Source: Nitrincola alkalisediminis
Lineage (GTDB): Bacteria; Pseudomonadota; Gammaproteobacteria; Pseudomonadales; Balneatricaceae
Assembly (NCBI RefSeq): GCF_009821115.1
Contig: NZ_VYTY01000006.1
Span: 62,001-126,000 of the forward strand
Length of the DNA stretch: 64,000 bases
Reading direction: 5' to 3'
The notes beneath the pieces are model-generated. The model saw nothing but the letters and a program-made list of their open reading frames with translations. It had not been told where the DNA came from and did not search any database. Shown here piece after piece: positions 37,486 to 46,778 of this stretch. Numbering within the stretch: position 1 is the stretch's first letter; each line of letters starts with the position of its first letter. Position numbers and translations under genes: made by a program.

Positions 37486-38886
37486 ATGAGTGAAAAAACC
37501 AATCAACAGTGGGGCGGACGTTTCTCGGAGCCTACCGATGCGTTCGTTGCTCGTTTTACCGCTTCAGTCATGTTTGATCAGCGTCTATTTAGACAGGATA
37601 TTCAGGGATCAATTGCGCATGCGCGTATGTTGGCAAAGGTTGGCGTCTTAAGTGATGTGGAGCGTGATGACATTATTCGCGGGTTAAGCGAAATCCGTGT
37701 GGAAATCGAGCGAGGTGAGTTTGAGTGGTCGATTGAACTCGAAGATGTGCACATGAACATCGAAGCCGCCTTAACACGTAAAATTGGCATTACGGGTAAG
37801 AAGTTACACACAGGCCGTTCACGTAATGATCAAGTCGCTACGGATATCCGTTTGTATATGCGTGATGAAACGGATTTGATTTTAGACGAAATCAGTCGTT
37901 TACAAAGTGGGCTGTTAGATCTGGCTGAGCGTGAGGCCGATACAATCATGCCGGGCTTTACCCATTTACAAACGGCGCAGCCCGTCACGTTCGGTCATCA
38001 TTTAATGGCTTGGTTTGAAATGCTCAGCCGTGATTACGAGCGCTTTGTGGATTGCCGGAAACGGATTAATGTTCTGCCGTTAGGTGCTGCCGCATTGGCG
38101 GGTACAACCTATCCGATTGATCGTTTTTATACCGCAGAGCTGCTTCAATTTTCGGCACCAACTAATAACTCGTTGGATGCCGTCTCAGATCGTGATTTTG
38201 CCATCGAGTTTTGTGCAGCATCCAGTTTGTTGCTGATGCACATGACACGTATGTCTGAAGAGTTGGTGTTGTGGACATCCTCACAGTTTAATTTCATTAA
38301 CTTGCCGGATCGTTTCTGTACGGGCTCTTCAATTATGCCGCAAAAGAAAAATCCAGATGTGCCTGAATTGGTTCGCGGTAAAAGTGGACGCGTGTACGGT
38401 CATTTGGTGTCGTTGCTGACATTGATGAAGTCTCAACCGCTGGCGTACAACAAAGATAATCAAGAAGATAAAGAGCCGCTGTTCGATACGGTCGATACCG
38501 TTAAAGGCTGCCTGAGAGCCTTTGCAGATATGATCCCTGCGCTTGAAGCTCGTAAAGACGTCATGAGAGAAGCCGCACTGAGAGGCTTTTCAACCGCAAC
38601 GGATTTGGCTGATTATTTGGTTCGCAAAGGTGTTGCCTTCCGTGATGCGCACGAAATCGTTGGATTGTCTGTCGCCTATGGTGTTCGCACACAGAAAGAC
38701 CTAGGTGAAATGTCACTTGACGAGTTGCAACAGTTTTCAACAATCATAGAGGCCGATGTGTTTGATGTGTTGTCGCTGGATGGATCCGTCGCCGCTCGGA
38801 ATCATATTGGTGGCACCGCACCTGATCAAGTGAGATGGGCTGTGCAACAGGGGCGTCAAATGCTCCAAGCGCGTTCAGTCGACTGA
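37486..38886 (+). CDS. argH: Argininosuccinate lyase
   Basis: Last step of arginine synthesis: argininosuccinate to arginine and fumarate. 466 residues of the fumarase/aspartase superfamily, with the signature [16 protein letters not shown] near residue 282, the [13 protein letters not shown] motif near 108 and the catalytic [24 protein letters not shown] precedes the ATG. Divergent from hemC. A terminator hairpin follows. Confidence 0.98.
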   Translation: MSEKTNQQWGGRFSEPTDAFVARFTASVMFDQRLFRQDIQGSIAHARMLAKVGVLSDVERDDIIRGLSEIRVEIERGEFEWSIELEDVHMNIEAALTRKIGITGKKLHTGRSRNDQVATDIRLYMRDETDLILDEISRLQSGLLDLAEREADTIMPGFTHLQTAQPVTFGHHLMAWFEMLSRDYERFVDCRKRINVLPLGAAALAGTTYPIDRFYTAELLQFSAPTNNSLDAVSDRDFAIEFCAASSLLLMHMTRMSEELVLWTSSQFNFINLPDRFCTGSSIMPQKKNPDVPELVRGKSGRVYGHLVSLLTLMKSQPLAYNKDNQEDKEPLFDTVDTVKGCLRAFADMIPALEARKDVMREAALRGFSTATDLADYLVRKGVAFRDAHEIVGLSVAYGVRTQKDLGEMSLDELQQFSTIIEADVFDVLSLDGSVAARNHIGGTAPDQVRWAVQQGRQMLQARSVD

Positions 38887-38894
38887 TTCAGCAG

Positions 38895-38925
38895 AGGCAT
38901 CTGGTGTTCTCTAGATGCCTTTATT
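38895..38925 (+). terminator. Terminator after argH
   Basis: AGGCATCT and AGATGCCT form an 8-base stem with a 10-base loop, followed by TTATT. Moderate T tract. Confidence 0.6.
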
Positions 38926-38948
38926 CACCGAAGGTTTGAGGAAGGGCG

Positions 38949-39857
38949 ATGCTACAGATCATCTCTGCGTTAGTGCCTATTTTTGCGTTGCTGATGATAG
39001 GTTTTCTGGCTCGCCGCCACGGATTTCCGGGTGAGGGATTTTGGGCGCCCGCTGAGCGTTTTACCTACTACCTGCTGTTTCCAGCCTTATTGGTGAATAG
39101 TTTGAGTCAGGCCAGTCTTTCAGGAGGAGAGTCTGTACGAATTGTATTGGCTGTTTTGGTCCTGTTGGCCATCGTCAGTGGCATTTGCATGTTGCTCAAG
39201 AAACGCTTAGAGGTTGAATTTGCAACCTACACGTCGTTTTATCAAGGCAGTATGCGTTTTAATACCTTCGTTGCCTTGGCCACCACTTCGGCACTCTTGT
39301 CATCAGCGGGCTTAGTGGTGGCTGCCATTATTGCCGCGGTGATGATTCCTGTTCTTAATATACTCTGCGTTCTGGTGTTCTCCAGTGAAAAGGGTATTGG
39401 CTCCAATCTATTGCCCACGCTTAAGGCGCTCGTGACTAATCCACTGATTCTTGCCTGTTTTGCTGGGGTTCTTGTCAATCAACTGGGTGGGTTGCCATCG
39501 ACGATTTCTGCTACTCTCGGGTTGTTAGGGCAAATGGCATTACCCTTAGGATTACTGTCCGTGGGGGCTGCGCTTAACCTGAATGCACTGAGATCGTCCG
39601 GGCGGGTGCTGTATGTCTCGTCGGCAATCAAACTTCTGTTGTTCCCTGTTATTGCGTGGGGGGTTGCCTATGGGTTTCAGTTGTCCGAGTTGGCCTCTCA
39701 AGTGCTGATCATTTTTGCCGCTATGCCTACAGCCACGTCTGCCTATATTCTTGCTCGTCAGCTTGGGGGCGATGCGCCATTGATGGCCGCGATCATCACG
39801 GCACAAACGCTCTTTGCGATGGTGACCTTACCCTTGGTTTTGTCATTTGTCGGGTAA
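38949..39857 (+). CDS. AEC-family membrane transporter
   Basis: A 302-residue permease with about ten helices in the two-bundle arrangement of the auxin efflux carrier family. Bacterial members carry malate, malonate or other organic anions; the substrate is not evident. Family segments: N-terminal LVPIFALLMIGFLARR, central YQGSMRFNTFVALA, and C-terminal AAMPTATSAYILARQLGGD. Follows argH by about 60 bases beyond its terminator. Confidence 0.92.
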   Translation: MLQIISALVPIFALLMIGFLARRHGFPGEGFWAPAERFTYYLLFPALLVNSLSQASLSGGESVRIVLAVLVLLAIVSGICMLLKKRLEVEFATYTSFYQGSMRFNTFVALATTSALLSSAGLVVAAIIAAVMIPVLNILCVLVFSSEKGIGSNLLPTLKALVTNPLILACFAGVLVNQLGGLPSTISATLGLLGQMALPLGLLSVGAALNLNALRSSGRVLYVSSAIKLLLFPVIAWGVAYGFQLSELASQVLIIFAAMPTATSAYILARQLGGDAPLMAAIITAQTLFAMVTLPLVLSFVG

Positions 39858-40046
39858 ATTTAGCGCTTTTTTACGACTTTCGTGGTAAAGCGAATTAATG
39901 CTTGATTTTATTTCTGGATGTGAAAAACTATTGCGTCGATAGTTTTAAATTATAGAACGCTACGTTCGTTTGCACGCCAAGCATCTAGCGCCTATTTCGC
40001 ACGACGAGTTTGTCACTAACCTATTACAATTGCGAGATACGAGTGA

Positions 40047-40172
40047 ATGAAAAGGAGTCCTGACCTTATTCTGGTTGTAGTATTGTTCTTTATTGTGGGC
40101 ACGGTTATGACTGGTGTCTCACAAAGTGCCCCCGAGATAGCCTCATTAGTTCAGCAGGTTTTCAACAGTTAG
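40047..40172 (+). CDS. Small membrane protein ORF (41 residues)
   Basis: An ORF too short for usual cut-offs: start MKRSPDLILVVVLFFIVG, one hydrophobic helix about 6-24, then a short polar tail ending QQVFNS. GAG lies four bases before the ATG. The positive N-terminus followed by a helix and a small soluble tail is typical of real single-span small proteins. It is the only coding candidate in the 334-base gap between the AEC gene and fau; the first half of the gap shows only an imperfect CGCTTT/AAAGCG stem. Confidence 0.5.
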   Translation: MKRSPDLILVVVLFFIVGTVMTGVSQSAPEIASLVQQVFNS

Positions 40173-40191
40173 TCCTAGCGTTATTCGGTGC

Positions 40192-40788
40192 TTAACAAGG
40201 ATAGTAGTGTTTATCCGTAGCAATGCCCTGCAGGGGGATGTCCCACGACTCGGTGGGTAAATTCTCTGTTTTCTGCAGATCGTGTGCCAAGCCAATAAGC
40301 TTTGTTGAACTCATACCTTTAGACAGATGCTTGAAGCTAAACGTCCGGTCATAGTAGCCCCCCCCCATTCCTAATCTGCCTCCGTTTTGATCAAATGCAA
40401 CCAATGGAAACATGACCAAACTTAAAGCCCAAGCCGGTATTGGTTTGAGTCCCTGAATCACAGGTTCAGGAATTCGGTAGCAATTCAGGCGCATTTTGCT
40501 CTTTGCGGTGTAGGCCACAAAAATAAGTCGATGCTTGGCTGTGGGGTGCAGCTTAGGTAGGTATACTTTTTTTCCCGATGCCCAGCAGTACTGGATGAGA
40601 AGGCTTGGGTCTATTTCACCATCATTGGGTAAATAGAGCGCGATAGATTTGGCCTGTTGAAACCAGAGCTGAGACGTAACTGTTCGGCATAAGAGACGGG
40701 CGTTTTGGCGTTGCTGGTGTGGGGATAGGGCTCGGCGAGCGCTCCGCATCTGTTGGCGAAGTGTTTGTTTTTTGATGGCGGTCGACAT
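40192..40788 (-). CDS. fau: 5-formyltetrahydrofolate cyclo-ligase
   Basis: Converts 5-formyl-THF to 5,10-methenyl-THF with ATP (also called ygfA). 198 residues: the N-terminal KKQTLRQQMRSARRAL helix, FPLVAFDQNGGRLGMGGGYYDR with the ATP/phosphate glycine loop near residue 138, and ALYLPNDGEIDPSLL. It lies just downstream of 6S RNA on the same strand, the standard ssrS-ygfA arrangement in which it is cotranscribed. Confidence 0.95.
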   Translation of the reverse strand: MSTAIKKQTLRQQMRSARRALSPHQQRQNARLLCRTVTSQLWFQQAKSIALYLPNDGEIDPSLLIQYCWASGKKVYLPKLHPTAKHRLIFVAYTAKSKMRLNCYRIPEPVIQGLKPIPAWALSLVMFPLVAFDQNGGRLGMGGGYYDRTFSFKHLSKGMSSTKLIGLAHDLQKTENLPTESWDIPLQGIATDKHYYPC

Positions 40789-40796
40789 GGTGTGTA

Positions 40797-40978
40797 CAGG
40801 ATCTCCCAGAATGCCGATATTGATTGTGGCCCTGAACCGTGAGGTTCAGAGTGGAGGCATTATCTGGCGTATTAGGCTTTCCGAAAGTTCGGACATGCAC
40901 ACAACACCAAAGTAACACCGCCAAGTAGGAATTTATAGGCTCGAGGGACTTAACCAACTCTCGAACATCCTAGGAGAC
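40797..40978 (-). ncRNA. ssrS: 6S RNA
   Basis: Regulatory RNA that binds sigma-70 RNA polymerase by imitating an open promoter. Reading the minus strand, about 182 bases align by eye with E. coli 6S: GGATGTTCG near the 5' end, GTCCCTCGAGCC, GCATGTCCGA, GAAAGCCTAA and the CTGAACC...GGTTCAGGG stem, closing with GGGAGATCC, which pairs with the 5' TCTCC. It lies between zapA and fau as in other gammaproteobacteria. Ends are estimated from the promoter and the terminal helix. Confidence 0.95.
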
Positions 40979-40984
40979 AACCCT

Positions 40985-41012
40985 ATTATAACAAATTTAA
41001 GACAATTGTCAG
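40985..41012 (-). promoter_or_regulatory. Sigma-70 promoter of 6S RNA
   Basis: On the minus strand: CTGACA (five of six) at 41012-41007, a 16-base spacer, then a perfect TATAAT at 40990-40985. The start would be near 40978. The perfect palindrome GACAATTGTC (41001-41010) overlaps the -35 edge and spacer. Confidence 0.85.
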
Positions 41013-41015
41013 GTG

Positions 41016-41309
41016 TTATCCTTTTTTATCGTTCAGCGCTCGATCAATTTTATTACTGATACGTCGTAAGTTCATTTCAACAACGTGCCGTTGTTCTTCT
41101 TTGTTCTTCATCAACTCATGCGACATATTTAATGCCGCCATCACCGCAATGCGCTCCAGCCCGACGATTTTCCCTGTATTGCGTATATCACGCATTTTTT
41201 CATTGAGGTAATCGGCCGACGCCAGCAACTCGGCTTCGGCTCCGTCTGGACAGCTAATGGTGTACTCTTTATCGAGAAGTTTGACGGTCACGCTGCGAGA
41301 TGCGCTCAT
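41016..41309 (-). CDS. zapA: Cell division protein ZapA
   Basis: FtsZ-ring-associated protein that crosslinks protofilaments. 97 residues: the N-terminal beta domain VTVKLLDKEYTISCPDGAE, then the helix LLASADYLNEKM and a long coiled-coil ending in a charged tail. Overlaps the start-side coiled-coil gene by four bases and lies ahead of 6S RNA, the expected order. Confidence 0.95.
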   Translation of the reverse strand: MSASRSVTVKLLDKEYTISCPDGAEAELLASADYLNEKMRDIRNTGKIVGLERIAVMAALNMSHELMKNKEEQRHVVEMNLRRISNKIDRALNDKKG

Positions 41310-41515
41310 GAGCGTTGCTCCAATGATTTGAGTCGGGCAATCATTGCCTCAACTTTGCTTTGAGTCTGGTTGTTAAGGGTTAGCAATTGATTGCGCTCAT
41401 CTCTTAGACGAACTTCTTGTTCTTTAAGACGCACATTTTCATGCTCTAATTCTTCAAGGCGCGTAATTAATCGATCAATTTTATGTTCGAGCGCATCAAA
41501 ATAGTGTTCACTCAT
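41306..41515 (-). CDS. TIGR02449-type small coiled-coil protein
   Basis: A 69-residue, almost wholly coiled-coil protein with heptads of Leu and Ile (HKIDRLITRLEELEHENVRL). Members of this family are found directly before zapA in many gammaproteobacteria and look like ZapB in size and structure; a division role is inferred from coupling with zapA, not shown. Confidence 0.88.
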   Translation of the reverse strand: MSEHYFDALEHKIDRLITRLEELEHENVRLKEQEVRLRDERNQLLTLNNQTQSKVEAMIARLKSLEQRS

Positions 41516-41640
41516 GACGTACAGGTTCCTCTCAGCGTTAGCGTCAATATAAACAGCGCACGCTACGGGGTCAATCGGTGCTTTTGTTCATACTCTCTTC
41601 AGTAAATGCTAGCATATCAACATTCATTCATCATTGAGTA

Positions 41641-42240
41641 ATGCGATGCGCTATGTCTAAAGATATATTCCCTACAGAACTGCCTGATTTTGATACGCTT
41701 GCGAATGCACTGATAGAAGAAGGCATTCTCACCCTTTCGCCCTCAGAACTGCATGGGGTGATTGCAGGTCATGTGGCGGCAGGAGCACGATTTGACCCTG
41801 ATACATTACTCCGAATGCTTGCGGACCTGACCGACGTCAGTGCTTTTAAGCAAGAAGCCTCTAAACTAGGGTTGCTGAGCGTTTACCAAGCAACGCTTGT
41901 GCAACTCCAATCGGACTCTTTGGCCGTAGAATTATTATTGCCTGACGATGATCAAGCGCTCGGTGATCGAGTTGATGCGCTGGGGAGTTGGTGCAGTGGT
42001 TTTCTTGCTGGCTTTGGGATGCAGGTGGCAACGAAGCATTTGTCGGAACAAGTGAATGAGGCGATTCAAGACTTGGCTCAAATTGCGCAGATAGAAGCGG
42101 ACTCAGAGGAAGAGCCTGGTGACGAGGCAAATTTCATGGAAGTGGCTGAGTATGTGCGCATGGCCTTGGTTTTGGTGTTTCTTGAGTATAATCAGCCCGA
42201 TGTGGACGACTCATCGGACAAACCGGCAGTCTTGCATTAA
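41641..42240 (+). CDS. ygfB: YgfB/YecA family protein (UPF0149)
   Basis: A 199-residue acidic, helical protein of the UPF0149 family. Conserved stretches: LSPSELHGVIAGHVAAG, LGSWCSGFLAGFG, and EYVRMALVLVF. Function is not established for the family in general; in pseudomonads a homologue affects antibiotic tolerance through AmpDh3. An in-frame ATG at 41653 would give MSKDIF and fits the family start as well; neither has a strong Shine-Dalgarno. First gene of the ygfB-pepP-ubiH-ubiI operon, divergent from the zapA side. Confidence 0.92.
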   Translation: MRCAMSKDIFPTELPDFDTLANALIEEGILTLSPSELHGVIAGHVAAGARFDPDTLLRMLADLTDVSAFKQEASKLGLLSVYQATLVQLQSDSLAVELLLPDDDQALGDRVDALGSWCSGFLAGFGMQVATKHLSEQVNEAIQDLAQIAQIEADSEEEPGDEANFMEVAEYVRMALVLVFLEYNQPDVDDSSDKPAVLH

Positions 42241-42251
42241 GGGGTATTTGA

Positions 42252-43571
42252 ATGTTGATGACATTAGATCAATCTGTTTTCGCCAGACGACGCGCACAGC
42301 TTATGTCAAAAATGCCTGACGGTAGCGTTGCACTGATCGCGGCGAACCGTTTGGTAACTCGAAATAGAGATGCGGAGTATGCTTTCCGACAAGACAGTAG
42401 TTTTTACTATCTGACGGGTTTTAATGAGCCGGATGCACTGTTGGTTTTGTTGCCGGGTCGGGATCAAGGTCGCAGCATTCTATTTTGTCAGCCCCGTGAT
42501 CCAGCGATGGAAATCTGGACAGGTTTTAGAGCAGGTCCAGAAGGCTGCGTCAGTCAATATGGGATGGATCAAGCCTTTACCCTGTGCGATATAGACAAGC
42601 AACTGCCCGATTTGTTGGACGGTACACAGGCACTTTATTATGCCTGGGGCCAGAGCGCTGAGTTTGATGCGAAGGTTATGAATTGGTTAAAAGGATTACG
42701 TGAGGCGTCACGCCAAGGCCGTCATGCCCCTAGTCAGCTTGGATTGATTGATGATTTGCTACACGAAATGCGCCTGTTTAAAGATGACGCTGAAATTGCG
42801 CTCATGCAGCGCGCTGCCGATATTTCTGCACACGCGCATATTCGTGCGATGCAGGTGTGTCGTCCGGGTGTGATGGAGTATCAGTTAGAAGCTGAAATCC
42901 AGCATTATTGCGCAATGCAAGGCGCTCGTTTTCAAGCCTATACGCCCATTGTTGGAGGCGGTCAGAATGCCTGTATTCTCCATTACATAGAGAATAGCGC
43001 TGAGCTGAAGGATGGCGATTTGGTTTTGATTGATGCGGGGTGCGAACTGGATTGCTATGCAAGTGATATTACCCGCACTTTCCCGGTCAATGGGCGTTTT
43101 TCACCAGAGCAAAAAGCCTTGTACGGGCTCGTACTTGACGTGCAAAAGCAATGCATCGAGGCCATTAAGCCGGGAACGCCTTGGAATGCGATTCATGATT
43201 TGTCTGTAAGGCTGTTAACCGAAGGTTTGCTTGAGCTAGGTTTGTTGAAAGGTGAGGTCGATCAATTGATTGAAGCCGGTGCCTACAAGCCTTTTTATAT
43301 GCACAGAATAGGGCACTGGCTGGGTATGGATGTTCATGACGTGGGTGCGTACAAGCAAAAAGGGGATTGGCGGCCTCTGGAAGAGGGAATGGTCATGACT
43401 GTAGAGCCTGGTCTGTATATAGCGGCGGATAATCAGGACGTTGATCCGCGTTGGCGAGGCATCGGAATACGAATTGAAGACGACGTGCTGGTAACAGCAA
43501 CAGGTCATCATGTGTTGACGGCTTCAGTGCCCAAAGAAATCGATGAAATAGAAGCCTTGATGGCGCGTTAG
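42252..43571 (+). CDS. pepP: Xaa-Pro aminopeptidase P
   Basis: Two-manganese pita-bread peptidase that removes an N-terminal residue preceding proline. 439 residues, E. coli 441. The N-terminal domain starts with the FARRRAQLMSKMPDGSVALI segment (in part); metal ligands are in LVLIDAGCELDCYASDITRTF (two Asp), HRIGHWLGMDVHD (His), TVEPGLYI (Glu) and IRIEDDVLVT (Glu). Twelve bases after ygfB, ten before ubiH. Confidence 0.97.
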   Translation: MLMTLDQSVFARRRAQLMSKMPDGSVALIAANRLVTRNRDAEYAFRQDSSFYYLTGFNEPDALLVLLPGRDQGRSILFCQPRDPAMEIWTGFRAGPEGCVSQYGMDQAFTLCDIDKQLPDLLDGTQALYYAWGQSAEFDAKVMNWLKGLREASRQGRHAPSQLGLIDDLLHEMRLFKDDAEIALMQRAADISAHAHIRAMQVCRPGVMEYQLEAEIQHYCAMQGARFQAYTPIVGGGQNACILHYIENSAELKDGDLVLIDAGCELDCYASDITRTFPVNGRFSPEQKALYGLVLDVQKQCIEAIKPGTPWNAIHDLSVRLLTEGLLELGLLKGEVDQLIEAGAYKPFYMHRIGHWLGMDVHDVGAYKQKGDWRPLEEGMVMTVEPGLYIAADNQDVDPRWRGIGIRIEDDVLVTATGHHVLTASVPKEIDEIEALMAR

Positions 43572-43580
43572 GAGTCTGTA

Positions 43581-44822
43581 ATGGCACCCACATACGATCT
43601 ATTGATTATTGGTGGTGGAATGGTCGGCGCCAGTTTAGCGACGGCGCTTCTACCCGTTGCTGACTCCTTAGGACTGTCCATTGCTGTCATTGAAGCACAG
43701 GCAATGCCGAGTCCTGGTGAACCCTATCAGCCGAGCTACGATGCTCGAACAACGGCACTATCCTTTGGAGCACGAAGCTTTTATGAACGCACGGGTGTGT
43801 GGCAGCGTCTGGCAGAGCACTTGACCCCGATTGAGCATATTCATGTTTCGGATAAAGGGCATTTTGGTGCGGCGCGTTTGCATGCTAAAGAGGAAGGCGT
43901 TCCAGCGCTGGGGTATGTGGTCGAGAATCATTGGTTAGGTCGTGTGCTGCTGGATCACCTTAGGGACAAGGGCCAGGGGGCTGTTGATTTAATCTGTCCA
44001 GCAGAGGTGATGTCTTTAACGCATCAGGCTGGGGGGTATAAAGTTGAGGTGCAATCGGGCGGTGACCGCTATGAGTGTCAGGCGCAATTAGTGGTGATGG
44101 CGGATGGTGGGCGCTCCGAGTTACGAAACACACTGGGTATTCCATATAGCCAAGAGAGTTATCAACAGTATGCATTGGTCAGCAATGTCAGCATTGATCG
44201 TCCACATGGGGGTGTCGCCTATGAGCGCTTTACGGCCACAGGCCCCATGGCCTTGTTACCCAGTGAGCCTCAAGGCTATGAGCAGCGTTGTGGGTTAATC
44301 TGGACATTGCCTGAGGCATCCATTGATCGGGTATTGAATCTATCGGACAGGGCATTTCTTCAGGAATTACAAGAGACATTTGGTTATCGAGCTGGACGTT
44401 TTATACGAGTGGGTGAGCGTTATCACTATCCTTTAAAGCTGACCGTGGCTCAAGAACAGGTCCGAACAGGGCTGGTCATGCTCGGCAATGCGGCGCACTC
44501 GCTGCATCCCATTGCCGGGCAGGGGTATAACCTTGCCTTGCGCGGAGTGACAGACTTAGCCGAAACAATCCTGGCCAGCTGTCGTCAACAACGCGCATTG
44601 GGCGATCTTGAAGCCTTGCAAGCCTTTGAGCAAAAGCGCCGCCAAGATCAGTTCAGAACCATTGCGTTTAGCGATAAAACGATGAAGTTGTTTTCCAACT
44701 CGAATAGCATTTCAGCACTGGGGCGCGATTTAGGCCTGCAGTTATTGGATGTGAGCCCACTGCTTAAAACCTTGCTAGCACGCTCGGCAATGGGCTTGGA
44801 TTATCCGGCACTAAGGATCTAA
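43581..44822 (+). CDS. ubiH: 2-octaprenyl-6-methoxyphenol hydroxylase
   Basis: FAD monooxygenase adding an oxygen to the ubiquinone ring. 413 residues: N-terminal dinucleotide fold IIGGGMVGASLATAL, the DG motif VVMADGGRSELR, and GNAAHSLHPIAGQGYNLALR with FAD-binding Asp replaced by Asn in the first position (GNAAH rather than GDAAH), as is common in UbiH. Coupled to pepP upstream and ubiI downstream. Confidence 0.94.
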   Translation: MAPTYDLLIIGGGMVGASLATALLPVADSLGLSIAVIEAQAMPSPGEPYQPSYDARTTALSFGARSFYERTGVWQRLAEHLTPIEHIHVSDKGHFGAARLHAKEEGVPALGYVVENHWLGRVLLDHLRDKGQGAVDLICPAEVMSLTHQAGGYKVEVQSGGDRYECQAQLVVMADGGRSELRNTLGIPYSQESYQQYALVSNVSIDRPHGGVAYERFTATGPMALLPSEPQGYEQRCGLIWTLPEASIDRVLNLSDRAFLQELQETFGYRAGRFIRVGERYHYPLKLTVAQEQVRTGLVMLGNAAHSLHPIAGQGYNLALRGVTDLAETILASCRQQRALGDLEALQAFEQKRRQDQFRTIAFSDKTMKLFSNSNSISALGRDLGLQLLDVSPLLKTLLARSAMGLDYPALRI

Positions 44823-44833
44823 GAGGAAAGACG

Positions 44834-46096
44834 ATGTCTGAGACAGCAATGCGTTTTGATCTGGTAATCTCGGGTGCCGGTATGGTTGGCTTGGCGTTAG
44901 CCGCCGCCTTAGCGCCGACGGGGTTGCGTATTCTACTGCTTGAGCAGCAGGCTCTTGAGCAGAGTGGTGCATTAGATGCGCTGCCAAGTGATCGTTTTGA
45001 TGTGCGCGTGAGCGCTTTGACAAAGGCATCGTCTCAGCTATTAGACTCTTTGGGTGCTTGGTCAATTATTGAGGGCTTGCGTGCGGCCGCTTATACCGAT
45101 ATGCATGTTTGGGACGGTATGGGGCGTGGCGAAATTCATTTCAGCGCGGATGAGTTGCATGAACCCTGTTTAGGTCATATCGTCGAAAACCGTATTATAC
45201 ATGCGGCGTTGCTCAAGGTTGTTCAGCAATATGCGCAGATCGAAATCATGCAAGGTGTTGGCCTGTCAGCGTTGAGCGCACCCGATGCAGCCGGTGGACG
45301 TCAGATCACCTTGACCAACAGTGACATTATTCATACACCGCTGTTGATTGGGGCCGATGGCGCGTTGTCAAAAACTAGGCAGCTCTCGGGTATTGGTGCA
45401 ACGGAGTGGGATTACGGTCATCATGCGTTGGTGACCACCTTGATCAGTGAGCAGAGTCATCAACATACCTGTTGGCAGGTTTTTACCGAGGATGGCCCTT
45501 TGGCACTATTGCCTCTAGCATCTACTTCCCCACACTATTTATCATTGGTTTGGTCCACCTCTCCTGCACATGCGCGGTCCTTACAAGCGCTCTCAGACGA
45601 GGCACTAGGACAAGCGATTACTCATGCGGTGGGGGGGCGGCTAGGTGACATACGAGTGGCTGATCGAGTGATGGCATTAAATTTACGCCAAAGGCATGCG
45701 CATCAGTACGTTGATACAGGCTTAGCCTTAATAGGTGATGCAGCGCATACGATTCATCCTCTGGCGGGGCAGGGCGTCAATCTTGGCTTTTTGGATGTCG
45801 CCTCACTGGCAGATGTGTTAACGCAAGCGCATCAGGCAGGAGAGTCTTTGTCATCACTGGCGGTACTGCGTCGGTTTCAGAGGCAAAGACGAGCCGAAAA
45901 TATCAAAATGGCCGCGACCATGGAAGTGTTTCGCCGTCTGTTTGGACACAGGCCTGCGCCCATTCGTTTGTTGCGAAGCTTGGGCATGAAGGGTCTTGAC
46001 CAACTGGCTCCGGTGAAAAATCATTTGGTAGCCATGGCGATGGGCACTAAAGGGGATTTGCCGCCTCTGTGTCGAGCACCCATTAGGGTGTTTTGA
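44834..46096 (+). CDS. ubiI: UbiI-like ubiquinone hydroxylase
   Basis: Paralogue of UbiH, 420 residues, formerly visC: C5 hydroxylation in ubiquinone synthesis in E. coli. FAD motifs ISGAGMVGLALAAAL, IGADGALSKTR and IGDAAHTIHPLAGQGVNLGF are complete. It could be a related regiospecificity (UbiM/UbiL types exist); position after ubiH favours UbiI. Last housekeeping gene before the accessory region. Confidence 0.9.
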   Translation: MSETAMRFDLVISGAGMVGLALAAALAPTGLRILLLEQQALEQSGALDALPSDRFDVRVSALTKASSQLLDSLGAWSIIEGLRAAAYTDMHVWDGMGRGEIHFSADELHEPCLGHIVENRIIHAALLKVVQQYAQIEIMQGVGLSALSAPDAAGGRQITLTNSDIIHTPLLIGADGALSKTRQLSGIGATEWDYGHHALVTTLISEQSHQHTCWQVFTEDGPLALLPLASTSPHYLSLVWSTSPAHARSLQALSDEALGQAITHAVGGRLGDIRVADRVMALNLRQRHAHQYVDTGLALIGDAAHTIHPLAGQGVNLGFLDVASLADVLTQAHQAGESLSSLAVLRRFQRQRRAENIKMAATMEVFRRLFGHRPAPIRLLRSLGMKGLDQLAPVKNHLVAMAMGTKGDLPPLCRAPIRVF

Positions 46097-46115
46097 GGGA
46101 GAGTGTGGTTGTTTA

Positions 46116-46126
46116 TTTTTTGCACG
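46116..46126 (+). repeat. Left copy of an 11-base direct repeat flanking the accessory region
   Basis: TTTTTTGCACG occurs here and again at 51918-51928, just before gcvT. Joining the two copies would put gcvT about 70 bases from ubiI's tail. The nonamer TTGTCGCTA also occurs next to each copy (46129 and 51897), but in the other order. Confidence 0.4.
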
Positions 46127-46159
46127 GCTTGTCGCTAGAGCAAGGCGGGTAGTGCAAAA
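46118..46159. repeat. Inverted repeat after ubiI
   Basis: TTTTGCAC at 46118-46125 pairs with GTGCAAAA at 46152-46159; inside, CTTG and CAAG pair too. It may end the ygfB-ubiI transcript or mark an insertion edge. Confidence 0.5.
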
Positions 46160-46243
46160 TGACAGATCAAGCTTTTTTGTTGATTTTTTTCTAAGCAGGG
46201 TTTAGCGTTTCGTAGGAATAAAAAATCATAGGGAAAATGAATC

Positions 46244-46648
46244 GTGCAGGGAATACATTGCAACGCTGTTACCCAGCCGCCAAAAAGCACTTTGCTTACG
46301 GCCGCTCTAATGCTTCATCATACTTTTCCCGGTCAAGTTCGAGAGGTTGCGAAATCTTGGCCACACTCTCCTGATGTTCAATTGATCCATTTACGCAACC
46401 TTGAGCCTTACCGTGGCTTCCATATTTTCATGCGAGCACTGGCAAAAATCCAAAAACAACACCCAACCTGCCACGCCATTATCGTTGGTGGGGATGAGGT
46501 GAGTTATGGCAAGCCTCCTAAAGGTGCTAAAAATTGGCGAGAAAAAATGCGACAGGAAGTGCCCCTCGACCCTAATCGACCCCACTTTATTAGCAGAATA
46601 CCGAGAGCCGCCTATCGCAAAGTTCTTCAGGTATCTGCAATGTCATGA
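46244..46648 (+). pseudogene. Glycosyltransferase remnant with internal deletion
   Basis: The 134-codon frame joins two pieces of a GT4-like glycosyltransferase. Residues about 24-45 (MLHHTFPGQVREVAKSW) resemble the extreme N-terminus of such enzymes (HQNFPGQF-like), and from about 48 the frame jumps to the middle of the family: LRNLEPYRGFHIFMRAL, IIVGGDEVSYGKPPKG, then RPHFISRIPRAAYRKVLQVSA. The intervening hundred or more residues and everything after LQVSA, including the nucleotide-sugar site, are missing. The join keeps frame. It is therefore a decayed gene rather than an active enzyme; expression is not excluded. Confidence 0.75.
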
Positions 46649-46778
46649 TTGAAAGATGCATAATAACGGGCCTTCAAACGATAGAAGCTTCCGACAGGTT
46701 AATAATAAATTAGATACATATATCAATATAGTAAAAACACTCGATTTGTTCTTTTAAAATTGATTTGTAGGTGGGTTT

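Noticed and set aside
40622..40957. 111-codon minus-strand frame covering 6S RNA and the start of fau
   Set aside because: It runs through 6S RNA and then a second frame of fau; no coding signs.
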